A DNA stretch of 7,963 bases from Alphaproteobacteria bacterium (GCA_947499175.1 CANMNU010000059.1:1-7963); one strand, 5' to 3'; positions 1 through 7,767 are shown, counted from the first letter of the stretch. Notes: generated by a model from the letters alone, not told the origin. Program-made: numbers and translations.

Positions 1-595
1 TTAAAAACAGATTTTCAGATTGTTCATACTCGACATAGATCGTTTATTAATGGCTTTATCCATATCTTTTCAACACTTATTGCTTATGCCTTGAAATCAA
101 ACAAACCTGCCATTAAATTCAACAATCTAATCCAGAATTAGGGTTTTAACAACCGGAAACGACAGAAACCACCACATTGAAAGGTCATTGATTCATAAAT
201 TATCACCTTTTTCTGGACATCTGCTTGTTTATACACCATTACCACCTTGTAATGCTGCTACAGTTGGGTGCCTAAGCTATTATAGTAAGTTAACACAAAC
301 TTTTCCTAACTTACACATAACAGTGTTATTTGATCATGAATATGAAGATGGCTTTGACTATAATAGCCTTACTTCAGGTAACCTAACTTTTATTAACCGT
401 GTAAAAGAAGCAAAAAAAATTGAAGAAGCGGCAGCTCTAACGCGCACTGCTCTACAACTACAAAGAGCAACCTCTGATGTTATTATCGCAAACTTATCAA
501 GAAGGTTTACTCATGATGTTAGCGCACAAATTTTAGAAGAATTTCCTACTAAAAGACGTGAAAGACTTAAGAAAAAATTACTAGCAGCAAGGTAA
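1..595 (+). pseudogene. Deaminase-superfamily protein, C-terminal part, frameshifted and cut by the window edge
   Basis: Seen: one frame is open from base 1 to TAG 139-141, and a second, shifted by +1, is open from 131 to TAA 593-595. Joined around 133-140 they give a coherent cytidine-deaminase-like order: a helix (FINGFIHIFSTLIAYAL), two strands (KPAIKF and IRVLTTG), a helix opening with H-x-E (HIE, codons 173-181), a strand (HLLVYT), then PPC (Cys codon 248-250) and a second Cys at 269-271, and a further strand ITVLF. His plus two Cys would bind zinc and Glu would be the proton shuttle. The Cys pair is spaced C-x6-C, not C-x2-C, which recalls bacterial toxin deaminases of the XOO_2897 type (family assignment from memory). 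A Lys/Arg-rich helical tail follows. The only obvious start in the second frame, TTG at 188, lies after the H-x-E codons and has AAGG only 3 nt away, so a 135-residue product from it would lack catalytic residues. Inferred: a decayed or sequencing-frameshifted toxin or effector domain; the N-terminus is outside the window. Substrate unknown. Confidence 0.6.
131..141 (+). other. Frameshift junction in the deaminase-like gene
   Basis: The first frame reads ...NNLIQN and stops at TAG 139-141. The second frame becomes open at 131, after TAA 128-130. The protein is continuous if the reading shifts by +1 within roughly 131-139, for example after CAG 133-135, giving NLIQ-IRVLTTG. There is no homopolymer or known slippery heptamer here, so programmed frameshifting is not favoured. 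A one-base indel mutation or an assembly error is the simplest explanation. Confidence 0.55.
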
Positions 596-601
596 ACATT
601 T

Positions 602-635
602 AGGTGAGTAAGTTTTACACTTACTCACCTTTTAT
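602..635 (+). terminator. Intrinsic terminator between the convergent deaminase remnant and nrdJ
   Basis: AGGTGAGTAAG (602-612) pairs perfectly with CTTACTCACCT (620-630) around a 7-nt loop, giving an 11-bp stem. On the + strand it is followed by TTTTAT, a usable though short U-tract, 7 nt after the stop of the upstream gene. On the - strand the hairpin lies just past the nrdJ stop, but the following bases (AAATGTTTAC) are a poor U-tract. It should therefore terminate the + strand well and the - strand more weakly. Confidence 0.75.
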
Positions 636-639
636 AAAA

Positions 640-3600
640 TTAAGAACAACCACTCGTTGAACCACAGGTAACGCACTTTAAACAAGTACCGTTACGCACC
701 ATAGTAAAGTTACCGCATTCGCCACAAGAATCACCATCATAGCCTTGTAATTTCGCCTGCTTTGAAGCCGAGGATGATGAATAAGAAACCATATTAGCTG
801 CACCATAAGTACCTGTTGATTTTTCAATATGTTGTTCTGCACCATGCATTGCCGATGTCTCATCCGCAATCTCAGTTGCATTAATCATTAATTCATGGGC
901 GTCATTTTGACGATTAACCATGTAATCACTGCGATCGCCAATTGTATCAGGCGTTAAATCACTTGGCTGCACATGGGCTAAGTCATTACGGCTTAAGTAG
1001 TTAATTGCCAAATCACGGAAAATATAATCTAAAATTGAAGTAGCAACTTTTACCCAATCATTACCTTCAACAATGCCTGATGGTTCAAAACGGGTAAAAG
1101 TAAACGCTTCAACATATTCTTCCAAAGGCACGCCATATTGCAGGCCAATTGAAATTGCCATGGCAAAATTATGCATTAGTGACCGAAACGATGCACCTTC
1201 TTTATGCATATCAATGAAAATTTCACCAAGTTTACCATCAACATATTCGCCGGTGCGCAAGTAAATTTTGTGTCCACCGACCACCGCTTTTTGGGTATAT
1301 CCACCACGACGGTTAGGTAATTTTTGACGCTTTGTTTCATAAATTACTTTTTCAATAATTCGTTCAACAATTTTTTCAGCAACAACTTGGGCTTTTTGTT
1401 GTTGTGGCATTTCAGCAATTTCTTCTGCTTCATCGCTATCAATATTTAAGCTGCTTAGGGGCTGAGAAAGTTTTGAACCATCGCGGTACAAAGCATTAGC
1501 TTTCAAGCATAACTTCCATGACTTCATATATGCTGTCAAACAATCTTCTACATTTGCTTGGTTGGGCATATTAATTGTTTTAGAAATAGCTCCACTAATA
1601 AATGGTTGAACGGCTGCCATCATTTCAATATGGCTATCAAATGAAAGAAATCTTTTGCCAATACGACCGCAAGGATTAGCGCAATCAAAAATCGGTAAAT
1701 GCTCAATTTTTAAATGTGGTGCACCTTCTAAGGTCATTAAACCGCAGCAATAATTGTTAGCTAATGTAATCTCTTTTTCACTAAAACCAAGATGCGTTAG
1801 CATCTCAAAAGCGGGATCCGACAACTGCGCATCAGTTAAACCAAGAGTTTTCTTACAAAAATCCTCACCAAGGGTATAGCGATTAAACACAAACTTAATA
1901 TCAAAAGCTGCCTTCAAAACACCTGCTAAAGATGTTAACTCTTTATTGGTAAATCCTTTGGCCTTTAGAGTTTTACTATTAATACCTGGGGCATTTTCAA
2001 GTGATCCATAACCCACAGCATAATTGGCGATTTCTTCTATTTGAGATGAGGTATACCCCAAAACTTGTAATGATTTTGGCACCATTTGATTGATAATTTT
2101 AAAGTACCCACCACCAGCAAGTTTTTTAAATTTAACTAATGCAAAGTCTGGTTCAACACCAGTTGTGTCGCAATCCATTACTAAACCAATTGTACCTGTT
2201 GGCGCAATTACAGTGGTTTGAGCGTTACGGTAACCAAACTGTTCACCGTAGGTTACAGCATCATCCCAAGCCTGACATGATGCCTCAATTAAACCAGGAA
2301 TTGTGCAATCACTAGCGCGTAATGGCACTGGCAAAATTGATAGACCTTCATACCCTTTAGTATCACCATACGCAGCACGACGGTGGTTACGTATAACCTT
2401 AAGCATAGGTTCTTTATTGCGAGCATAGCCAGGAAATGCACCAAGTTCTTTGGCCATAAGTGCTGAAGTTCGGTAGCTAACACCTGTTAAAATTGCAGCA
2501 AGTGCACCACCTATACAACGTCCTTCAGGACTGTCATAGGCAATTCCCATAGCCATTAGCAAACCACCTAAGTTGGCATAGCCAAGTCCTAATGTACGGA
2601 AATCATATGATAGTTGCGCAATCGAACGTGATGGAAACTGTGCCATTAATACGGCAATTTCCAAAACAACTGTCCAAAGGGTAACGCTATGCTCGTAAGC
2701 TGCAATATCAAATTGCCCATTTGTATATAGGGTAGCCAAATTGATTGATGCTAAATTACATGCCGTATCATCTAAAAACATATATTCAGAACATGGATTA
2801 GAAGCATTAATACGGCCACTATTTGGGCAAGTGTGCCATTCATTAATAGTTGTATCAAATTGAATTCCTGGATCAGCGCAAGCCCAAACTGCATAACCAA
2901 CTTTATCCCATAATTCCTTAGCCGGAATTTTTTTCAATGATTTTCCTGTAGTTCTGGAAGTTAGGTTCCATTCCTTATTTTCCAAAACACTTTCCAAAAA
3001 GGCATTGGTTACGCGAATAGTATTGTTAGAGTTTTGCCCTGAAACCGTTCCGTACGCTTCAGAGTCCCAATCAGTATCATATGCTTTAAATGGAAATTCT
3101 GTGTAACCAAGCTCTGCCATTTGGATAGCGCGTTTAATGAAATTTTCATGTACCAAAACATTGCGAGCAGCGCGAATGGCTGCTTTTAAACCTGGGTTAG
3201 TTTTTGGATCAAAGCGATCAGCTTCTTTCAAATCATTATTTAAGCATGCAGTCATTATTTCATTAAGGTGTTTTTTGTTTAGTTTGGAACCAGTTACGAG
3301 TGCTGCAACTTTTTGTTCTTCAATAACCTTCCAGTCAATAAAATCAATAACATCTGGGTGATCAATATCAAGCACTACCATTTTAGCAGCACGGCGGGTT
3401 GTACCAGCTGATTTTATGGCGCCAGCTGAACAGTCGCCAATTCGCAAAAAGCTCATTAAGCCAGATGAAACTCCGCCACCAGAAAGCTTTTCACCAAATC
3501 CGCGTAAATTTGAAAAATTGGAACCAGTACCAGAGCCATATTTAAACAAACGAGCCTCACGTACCCAAAGGTCCATAATGCCACCATCTCCGACTAAATC

Positions 3601-4194
3601 ATCCTTTACAGATTGAATAAAACAAGCATGCGGTTGTGGACGTTCATAGGCCGAAGTTGATTGCTTTAACTGTCCGGTTTTTTCATCAACAAAAAAGTGA
3701 CCTTGGGCCGGACCATCAATACCATATGCCCAATAAAGCCCTGTATTAAACCATTGCGGAGAATTTGGCGCTGCAATTTGTTTACATAACATATATTGCA
3801 TTTCATCGTAAAATGCCAGGGCATCATCTTCTAAATCAAAATAACCGTTCTTCCAACCCCAATAGGTCCAAGTTCCGGCTAAACGACTAAACACTTCTTT
3901 AGCTGACTTTTCGCCGCGTATTGTAGTTCCTGTCTTGGCTTTACGCCTTTGCAACCATAAAGGTACACCGTCTTCTTTAACTGTTACTGACTCATCAGGC
4001 ACACCAGCTTTGCGGAAATATTTTTGGGCAATAACATCACAAGCAACTTGTGACCAAATAGCTGGAACCTCAATATTTTCTTGGTGAAATACAACTGATC
4101 CATCAGGATTTTTAATTTCACTGGCTGTTAACCTAAATTCGATACCTTCATATGGAGAAAGACCAGCGACCGTAAAACGACGGTGTATTTTCAT
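640..4194 (-). CDS. nrdJ: Class II (adenosylcobalamin-dependent) ribonucleoside-diphosphate reductase
   Basis: Makes deoxyribonucleotides from ribonucleotides in the cytoplasm, using coenzyme B12 to generate the active-site thiyl radical, so it needs neither oxygen nor a separate radical subunit. The 1184-residue product matches the long alphaproteobacterial NrdJ form. Visible motifs: HACFI with a candidate redox Cys191; a GSGTGSNFSNLRG loop near 220-232; GDCSAGAIKSAGTTRRAAKM around 253-272; NASNPCSE, in which N466, C468 and E470 fit the N-x-C-x-E catalytic triad with C468 as the radical cysteine; and ALYRDGSKLSQPLSS in the C-terminal third. The tail is a zinc ribbon with Cys at 1157, 1160, 1171, 1174, 1177 and 1183, expected to help re-reduce the active site. 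The ATG is preceded on the - strand by AAGGGG six bases upstream, which fixes the start. The gene is monocistronic, convergent with the deaminase remnant and divergent from the M50 gene. No frameshift or missing key residue was seen. Confidence 0.96.
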   Translation of the reverse strand: MKIHRRFTVAGLSPYEGIEFRLTASEIKNPDGSVVFHQENIEVPAIWSQVACDVIAQKYFRKAGVPDESVTVKEDGVPLWLQRRKAKTGTTIRGEKSAKEVFSRLAGTWTYWGWKNGYFDLEDDALAFYDEMQYMLCKQIAAPNSPQWFNTGLYWAYGIDGPAQGHFFVDEKTGQLKQSTSAYERPQPHACFIQSVKDDLVGDGGIMDLWVREARLFKYGSGTGSNFSNLRGFGEKLSGGGVSSGLMSFLRIGDCSAGAIKSAGTTRRAAKMVVLDIDHPDVIDFIDWKVIEEQKVAALVTGSKLNKKHLNEIMTACLNNDLKEADRFDPKTNPGLKAAIRAARNVLVHENFIKRAIQMAELGYTEFPFKAYDTDWDSEAYGTVSGQNSNNTIRVTNAFLESVLENKEWNLTSRTTGKSLKKIPAKELWDKVGYAVWACADPGIQFDTTINEWHTCPNSGRINASNPCSEYMFLDDTACNLASINLATLYTNGQFDIAAYEHSVTLWTVVLEIAVLMAQFPSRSIAQLSYDFRTLGLGYANLGGLLMAMGIAYDSPEGRCIGGALAAILTGVSYRTSALMAKELGAFPGYARNKEPMLKVIRNHRRAAYGDTKGYEGLSILPVPLRASDCTIPGLIEASCQAWDDAVTYGEQFGYRNAQTTVIAPTGTIGLVMDCDTTGVEPDFALVKFKKLAGGGYFKIINQMVPKSLQVLGYTSSQIEEIANYAVGYGSLENAPGINSKTLKAKGFTNKELTSLAGVLKAAFDIKFVFNRYTLGEDFCKKTLGLTDAQLSDPAFEMLTHLGFSEKEITLANNYCCGLMTLEGAPHLKIEHLPIFDCANPCGRIGKRFLSFDSHIEMMAAVQPFISGAISKTINMPNQANVEDCLTAYMKSWKLCLKANALYRDGSKLSQPLSSLNIDSDEAEEIAEMPQQQKAQVVAEKIVERIIEKVIYETKRQKLPNRRGGYTQKAVVGGHKIYLRTGEYVDGKLGEIFIDMHKEGASFRSLMHNFAMAISIGLQYGVPLEEYVEAFTFTRFEPSGIVEGNDWVKVATSILDYIFRDLAINYLSRNDLAHVQPSDLTPDTIGDRSDYMVNRQNDAHELMINATEIADETSAMHGAEQHIEKSTGTYGAANMVSYSSSSASKQAKLQGYDGDSCGECGNFTMVRNGTCLKCVTCGSTSGCS

Positions 4195-4197
4195 TAA

Positions 4198-4210
4198 AAA
4201 CCCCTTAAGC
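4198..4210 (-). promoter_or_regulatory. nrdJ ribosome binding site
   Basis: Reading the - strand, CTTAAGGGG is followed by TTTTTA and the ATG at 4194. AAGGGG at 6-nt spacing is a strong Shine-Dalgarno and supports the chosen nrdJ start. Confidence 0.7.
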
Positions 4211-4255
4211 TATAAAAATGATGGAATGTAGATTTACTAATCAACAACTGTTCCC

Positions 4256-4283
4256 ATATTATGCAAAAATAGTTGTATTTCAA
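4256..4283 (-). promoter_or_regulatory. Predicted sigma70-type promoter of nrdJ
   Basis: On the - strand, TTGAAA (4283-4278) and TAATAT (4261-4256) are separated by 16 bp. The start site would fall near 4249, giving a leader of about 55 nt. That leader is too short for a cobalamin riboswitch. The region is AT-rich, so a chance match is possible. Confidence 0.45.
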
Positions 4284-4374
4284 GTCTTGAATTTCATAAA
4301 AAAGATGTGTAAGCAAACTTAATAAGGCAACAAAAACACAATGTGAAAAACAAAAAACCAGAAAGAAGCTAATT

Positions 4375-4974
4375 ATGGAAATTTTTATTAAAATTATGTG
4401 TCTGGTTATGGCTGTTGTATTGCATGAATTAAGCCATGGATTGGCTGCGTACAGCTTTGGCGATGTGACTGCAAAGCAAATGGGACGCTTAAGTTTAAAC
4501 CCAATTAAACATATTGACCCATTGGGTTCAATTATTTTACCAGCATTGCTTTATATAACCCACGCTCCATTTTTAATTGGCTGGGCCAAACCGGTTCCTG
4601 TGAATTTTACACAGCTAAGACCACAAACCATGGGAACATTCTTAGTAGCCTTTGCTGGACCAATGATGAATATTTTATTAGCCATTGTCGCTAGTATTCT
4701 ATGGAAAGTTGGGGTTTTACCAGAAAATGTTGCAACCGCAGCGGTACAAATAAACGTTATTTTAGCAGCCTTTAATATGCTACCTATTTTACCGCTTGAT
4801 GGTGGGCGTATGATTACTTGCTTTTTGCCACAAAATCACCCCATTTTCATTTTCTTTGAACGTTTTGGGTTTTTCATTGTTATGGGCGCCTTTCTAATAT
4901 TTAGCGCTCAAGTTCACGGAGTGATTTTATTTTTAGCTAATATCATCCTAGCTTTTTTAAATATGCTTATCTGA
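4375..4974 (+). CDS. Site-2 protease family (M50) zinc metalloprotease, minimal form without PDZ
   Basis: A polytopic inner-membrane metalloprotease of the M50/S2P family, which cleaves substrates within or next to the membrane. In 199 residues it shows the zinc motif HELSH (H17, E18, H21) inside the first hydrophobic segment and the second signature, FNMLPILPLDGGR (133-145), whose D142 is the third zinc ligand. About six hydrophobic segments lie near 5-25, 50-70, 87-112, 123-140, 157-175 and 179-198. There is no PDZ insertion, unlike RseP, and the length fits the short family often labelled only as site-2 protease family protein. The natural substrate cannot be told from the sequence. The ATG is preceded by AGAAAGAAG, a purine-rich but imperfect ribosome binding site 6 nt upstream. 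The gene is divergent from nrdJ across 180 bp and followed by 246 bp without a gene; no clear terminator was seen after it. Confidence 0.9.
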   Translation: MEIFIKIMCLVMAVVLHELSHGLAAYSFGDVTAKQMGRLSLNPIKHIDPLGSIILPALLYITHAPFLIGWAKPVPVNFTQLRPQTMGTFLVAFAGPMMNILLAIVASILWKVGVLPENVATAAVQINVILAAFNMLPILPLDGGRMITCFLPQNHPIFIFFERFGFFIVMGAFLIFSAQVHGVILFLANIILAFLNMLI

Positions 4975-5159
4975 ATGGTAAATTCGATAGACACACCACA
5001 CAGCAATTAATTAAGCTAACAAGTCAGATAATAAAATATGTTTACCACAACAAACTACTTCAGTTAACAAAACGTTAATTTAAAGTAAAAATTTTATTAT
5101 ATTTTTAAGGTTATTTTGGACAAAAAAACCCCACATCAACGCATTTTGTTCGTAAAAAT

Positions 5160-5188
5160 TTGATAAATTTGATTTCTTGTGCTATAAC
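5160..5188 (+). promoter_or_regulatory. Predicted strong sigma70-type promoter of the Fic-like gene
   Basis: TTGATA (5160-5165), a 17-bp spacer and TATAAC (5183-5188) match the sigma70 consensus closely with ideal spacing. The expected start site is near 5195, giving a leader of about 25 nt. The rest of the 4975-5220 gap is AT-rich, with only weak palindromes such as TTAAC-N5-GTTAA and no recognisable terminator or RNA gene. Confidence 0.6.
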
Positions 5189-5220
5189 TCACTACATTAT
5201 TTAAACTAGAGTATTAAAAA

Positions 5221-6627
5221 ATGTTTTTTATGATATCGAACTTTAACAATGGTTCTATATGTATTAAGGCCATCAAGCTATCATTTGCCTTAATTTTCAG
5301 TAATTTAGTAATTTTATCTGGTATGGAAGGCGATACAGACAATAACGAAAATATTAATAGAATAGTGACCGATATTTGTTCGAGCTGGATGTATGGTGAA
5401 GACTCAAATAATTCTAATATACGTAAAAATACGGAAAAATTAAAAGATGCTCTAGATTCATTGCAATCTCAACTAGCTGAAAATTTTTCGGCTAGCTCAA
5501 TGTTTGACAAAGTTCATAATGTTATTTGCTGTAATTTTAGACAACTTTGTGAAAGTCTTGCGCAACGTCAGAGTCCTAATCAAATAGGTTGGCCTGAAGA
5601 GTGTATGGAAACACACCAAAGTATAATAAGTCAAGTAGTTCAGTATGTAGTGGAAAAGAAATTACGACTTAACCCCTGGCAATTTTCGGAACTACTTGTA
5701 AGTCTATATCGAGGAGAGTCTAACTCTGGCAATAAATTTTTTCCGCAACTTTTAGGAAACATTTTAAATACCTCTTCTCAAGAAATATCTTTAGAAAGTG
5801 AAAAAGTTGAAGCGGAACAAAAGCTTGTTCAACTACAGGAATTTGGTAAAATATTTAATACTTGGGGAAAAATCATCAAAGCAGTTAGGCAATCAAAGAA
5901 GGGCGATGAAGAAGGTGGAGCTTATTTCTTATACGCAGATTTTTTAAGGCAAGAAAAAGAACCAAATAGCGCGTATATCACAAGCTTTAAAAAAGAGGAG
6001 ACCCGCTACTTTGAAGGAATGGAACAAGCTTATCAATATATTTATGATTTGGAACACAATAGTAAAGATAGCTTTGAAATTTGGCAAGAGTTAAGAAAAA
6101 AAACAATGCCTTGGGATAAGAGCGATAATAGTAACGATATCTACGCAGTAAACTCTACTTTTTTTGCAATTCCTCATCCTTTGCCGCTATCTTCTAGAGG
6201 CTTTCAACATATCTTGAAATCTTTAAGTGAATCTAGCGTATGGAAACTTCTTCCCACAACTGCAAACGATAGCGATACTTTTATTATGGTAGAACAGAAG
6301 CCAAAGCCAAATACAAAAAACAAAGAAACTGTTGAGAATTTGTTAAAAGATTATGCGAGTAAGGCGCAGGAAGAAGAAATAAGTTTATATGAAAAAGTTA
6401 GATTGCTAGCAGAAACCATAGGTGAAATAGAGCGAATTCACACTTTTCGCGATGGAAATTCCCGCACATCTTGGATAGGACTGAATGTAAGGTTACGGGA
6501 TTTAGGTTTGCCATTCTGTATATTAGACACCCCTTTAATACTTTCGTATTTTTCACCTGAAGAAATTATTAACGAACTTATTAAGGGTATGGAGCGTTTT
6601 GTTAAAATTACCCAAGATCTAGCTTGA
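5221..6627 (+). CDS. Exported Fic-domain-like protein with a variant Fic motif (candidate effector)
   Basis: The 468-residue product begins with a signal-peptide-like segment: a basic stretch up to K19, then the hydrophobic run LSFALIFSNLVILSG (20-34), then acidic MEGDTD. Export from the cytoplasm is therefore likely; there is no lipobox Cys. Residues 40-300 are mostly helical, Glu/Lys/Gln-rich and unrecognised. The C-terminal part reads as a Fic core: a strand and loop at 353-364 (TFIMVEQKPKPN), a helix at 365-378, a helix at 388-404, then the motif HTFRDGNSRTSW at 407-418, followed by a helix running into GLPFC. Fic enzymes usually transfer AMP or another phosphate-containing group onto a target protein, with consensus HxFx(D/E)GNGRxxR. 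Here catalytic H407, F409, D411, G412, N413 and R415 are kept, but the second Gly is S414 and the last Arg is W418, so the cofactor or activity may differ. An upstream TRYFEG (261-266) fits the (S/T)xxxE(G/N) inhibitory motif but may be chance. The start at 5221 follows a weak ribosome site (TAGAG). The stop lies 4 bp from the hemW stop. Fic assignment moderate, effector role inferred. Confidence 0.75.
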   Translation: MFFMISNFNNGSICIKAIKLSFALIFSNLVILSGMEGDTDNNENINRIVTDICSSWMYGEDSNNSNIRKNTEKLKDALDSLQSQLAENFSASSMFDKVHNVICCNFRQLCESLAQRQSPNQIGWPEECMETHQSIISQVVQYVVEKKLRLNPWQFSELLVSLYRGESNSGNKFFPQLLGNILNTSSQEISLESEKVEAEQKLVQLQEFGKIFNTWGKIIKAVRQSKKGDEEGGAYFLYADFLRQEKEPNSAYITSFKKEETRYFEGMEQAYQYIYDLEHNSKDSFEIWQELRKKTMPWDKSDNSNDIYAVNSTFFAIPHPLPLSSRGFQHILKSLSESSVWKLLPTTANDSDTFIMVEQKPKPNTKNKETVENLLKDYASKAQEEEISLYEKVRLLAETIGEIERIHTFRDGNSRTSWIGLNVRLRDLGLPFCILDTPLILSYFSPEEIINELIKGMERFVKITQDLA

Positions 6628-6631
6628 GCAA

Positions 6632-7741
6632 TTAATCCATAAACCCATAGCGCAGAACAGCTTGCAAGGCCAAACGGCCTTGTGGTGTGGCTTGAAGCTG
6701 ATGGTTAGAATGGGTTAAAAATCCACCTTTAATTAAAGCCGTAATTTTTGTAGTAATAGGCTTATTCCAAATGATACCTTCTACAGTGCGTAACCCCATA
6801 AGCACACGTTCTTGTTCTTGCTCATTCTCGCTTAGTTCAAGTGCTTCTTCAATGCGATCAAATTCTTGCAACCAACGTTCCGGAGATCGGTACTGGCGAG
6901 TAGCCAAACGTTTACCATTAATCAACAAACGACCATGCGCCCCAGGGCCGACACCAATGTATTCGCCATAACGCCAATAATTAAGGTTATGAAGACACTC
7001 AGCACCTTTTTTGGCATAATTAGAAACTTCATAAGACTGTAATCCATTAGCACCGCAAAAATTATTGGTAAATTCGTACATGTCAGCAGCCAAATCATCT
7101 ACTGGCAATACTAATTCGCCTCGTTTATGCAGGCGCTCAAAGGCTGTATTAGGCTCAATAGTTAGTTGGTACAATGACAAATGCTCAGTACCAAAAGCAA
7201 TAGCCTGGGCAAGCTCATTAGACCACTGATCTAATGTTTGCCCTGGTGTGGCATAAATTAAATCAAAACTTGCACGTTTGAAAAATTTAACAGCAGTTTC
7301 AATAGCCTTAATTGCCTCAACAACGCTATGTTTGCGCCCCAGTTCTAATAGCCGTTCTGGCCGTAATGATTGCACACCAATAGAAATACGATTAACTCCA
7401 GCTGCGGCTAGGTCTTGAAATTTTTGTACCTCAACACTATTTGGATTTGCTTCCAAAGTAATCTCAATAGTATTTTTAACACCAAACAACTTTATAGCGT
7501 GATTAATAATTTCTGCAACTGTAGATGCTTGCATTAATGATGGAGTACCGCCACCAAAAAAAATTGTGGTTAATTGCCGTGCACCAAGTAATTCACTGGC
7601 GCGCTGAAGTTCTGTAACCAAGGCATTTTTCCATGATGATTCATCATAACTTTCGCGTACATGACTGTTAAAATCACAATAAGGACATTTTGACAAACAA
7701 AAAGGCCAATGCACGTAAAGAGCAATAGGAGTGTTAGACAT
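6632..7741 (-). CDS. hemW: Radical SAM heme chaperone HemW
   Basis: A HemN-like radical SAM protein that binds heme and delivers it to apoproteins; older annotation calls it an oxygen-independent coproporphyrinogen III oxidase. The 369-residue length is usual for HemW. Visible features: HWPFCLSKCPYCDF, with C15, C19 and C22 as the [4Fe-4S]/SAM ligands. The position after C-x is Phe24, where true HemN has a fourth Cys, which argues for HemW. Further motifs are FFGGGTPS (61-68), LEANP (96-100), GVNRISIGVQS (115-125), DLIYATPGQT (160-169), IEPNTAF and a HemW-type segment with HNLNYWRYGEYIGVGPGAHG near 251-270. The C-terminal part (GIIWN, then a winged-helix-like region) completes the family layout. 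The ATG at 7741 is preceded on the - strand by AAAGG six bases upstream. Its own predicted promoter lies directly upstream, and its 3' end converges on the Fic-like gene with a 4-bp gap. No defect seen. Confidence 0.95.
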   Translation of the reverse strand: MSNTPIALYVHWPFCLSKCPYCDFNSHVRESYDESSWKNALVTELQRASELLGARQLTTIFFGGGTPSLMQASTVAEIINHAIKLFGVKNTIEITLEANPNSVEVQKFQDLAAAGVNRISIGVQSLRPERLLELGRKHSVVEAIKAIETAVKFFKRASFDLIYATPGQTLDQWSNELAQAIAFGTEHLSLYQLTIEPNTAFERLHKRGELVLPVDDLAADMYEFTNNFCGANGLQSYEVSNYAKKGAECLHNLNYWRYGEYIGVGPGAHGRLLINGKRLATRQYRSPERWLQEFDRIEEALELSENEQEQERVLMGLRTVEGIIWNKPITTKITALIKGGFLTHSNHQLQATPQGRLALQAVLRYGFMD

Positions 7742-7755
7742 AAAGTGCCTTTATT

Positions 7756-7767
7756 TTTTGTACAAAA
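7756..7767. promoter_or_regulatory. 12-bp perfect palindrome at the hemW start site (candidate operator)
   Basis: TTTTGTACAAAA is an exact 12-bp palindrome that abuts the predicted -10 and covers the predicted transcription start of hemW. That placement is typical of a repressor operator, but no regulator is encoded nearby and the sequence is simple enough to occur by chance. Confidence 0.3.

Noticed and set aside
678..881. Minus-strand open frame inside nrdJ, and a similar one at 2289-2483
   Set aside because: Out-of-frame reading of nrdJ on the same strand; the products look like random translation, with no domain.
3416..3616. Plus-strand open frame opposite nrdJ, with similar ones at 1073-1264 and 3137-3361
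   Set aside because: These lie wholly inside the strongly supported nrdJ coding sequence on the other strand and show no motif or ribosome site.
4287..4315. Plus-strand promoter candidate TTGAAT-17-TAAGCA for the M50 gene
   Set aside because: The -10 is poor and alternatives in this AT-rich stretch are equally good, so no single site can be supported.
5056..5087. Short inverted repeat TTAAC-N5-GTTAA after the M50 gene
   Set aside because: Only 5 bp of AT-rich stem, no T-tract directly after it, and likely by chance.
6665..6682. Hairpin CAAGGCC-AAAC-GGCCTTG near the convergent stops
   Set aside because: It lies inside the hemW coding region and has no T-tract on either side, so it is not supported as a terminator for the Fic-like gene or hemW.
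6771..6971. Plus-strand open frame opposite hemW
   Set aside because: Ser/Arg-rich shadow of the conserved HemW C-terminal coding region.
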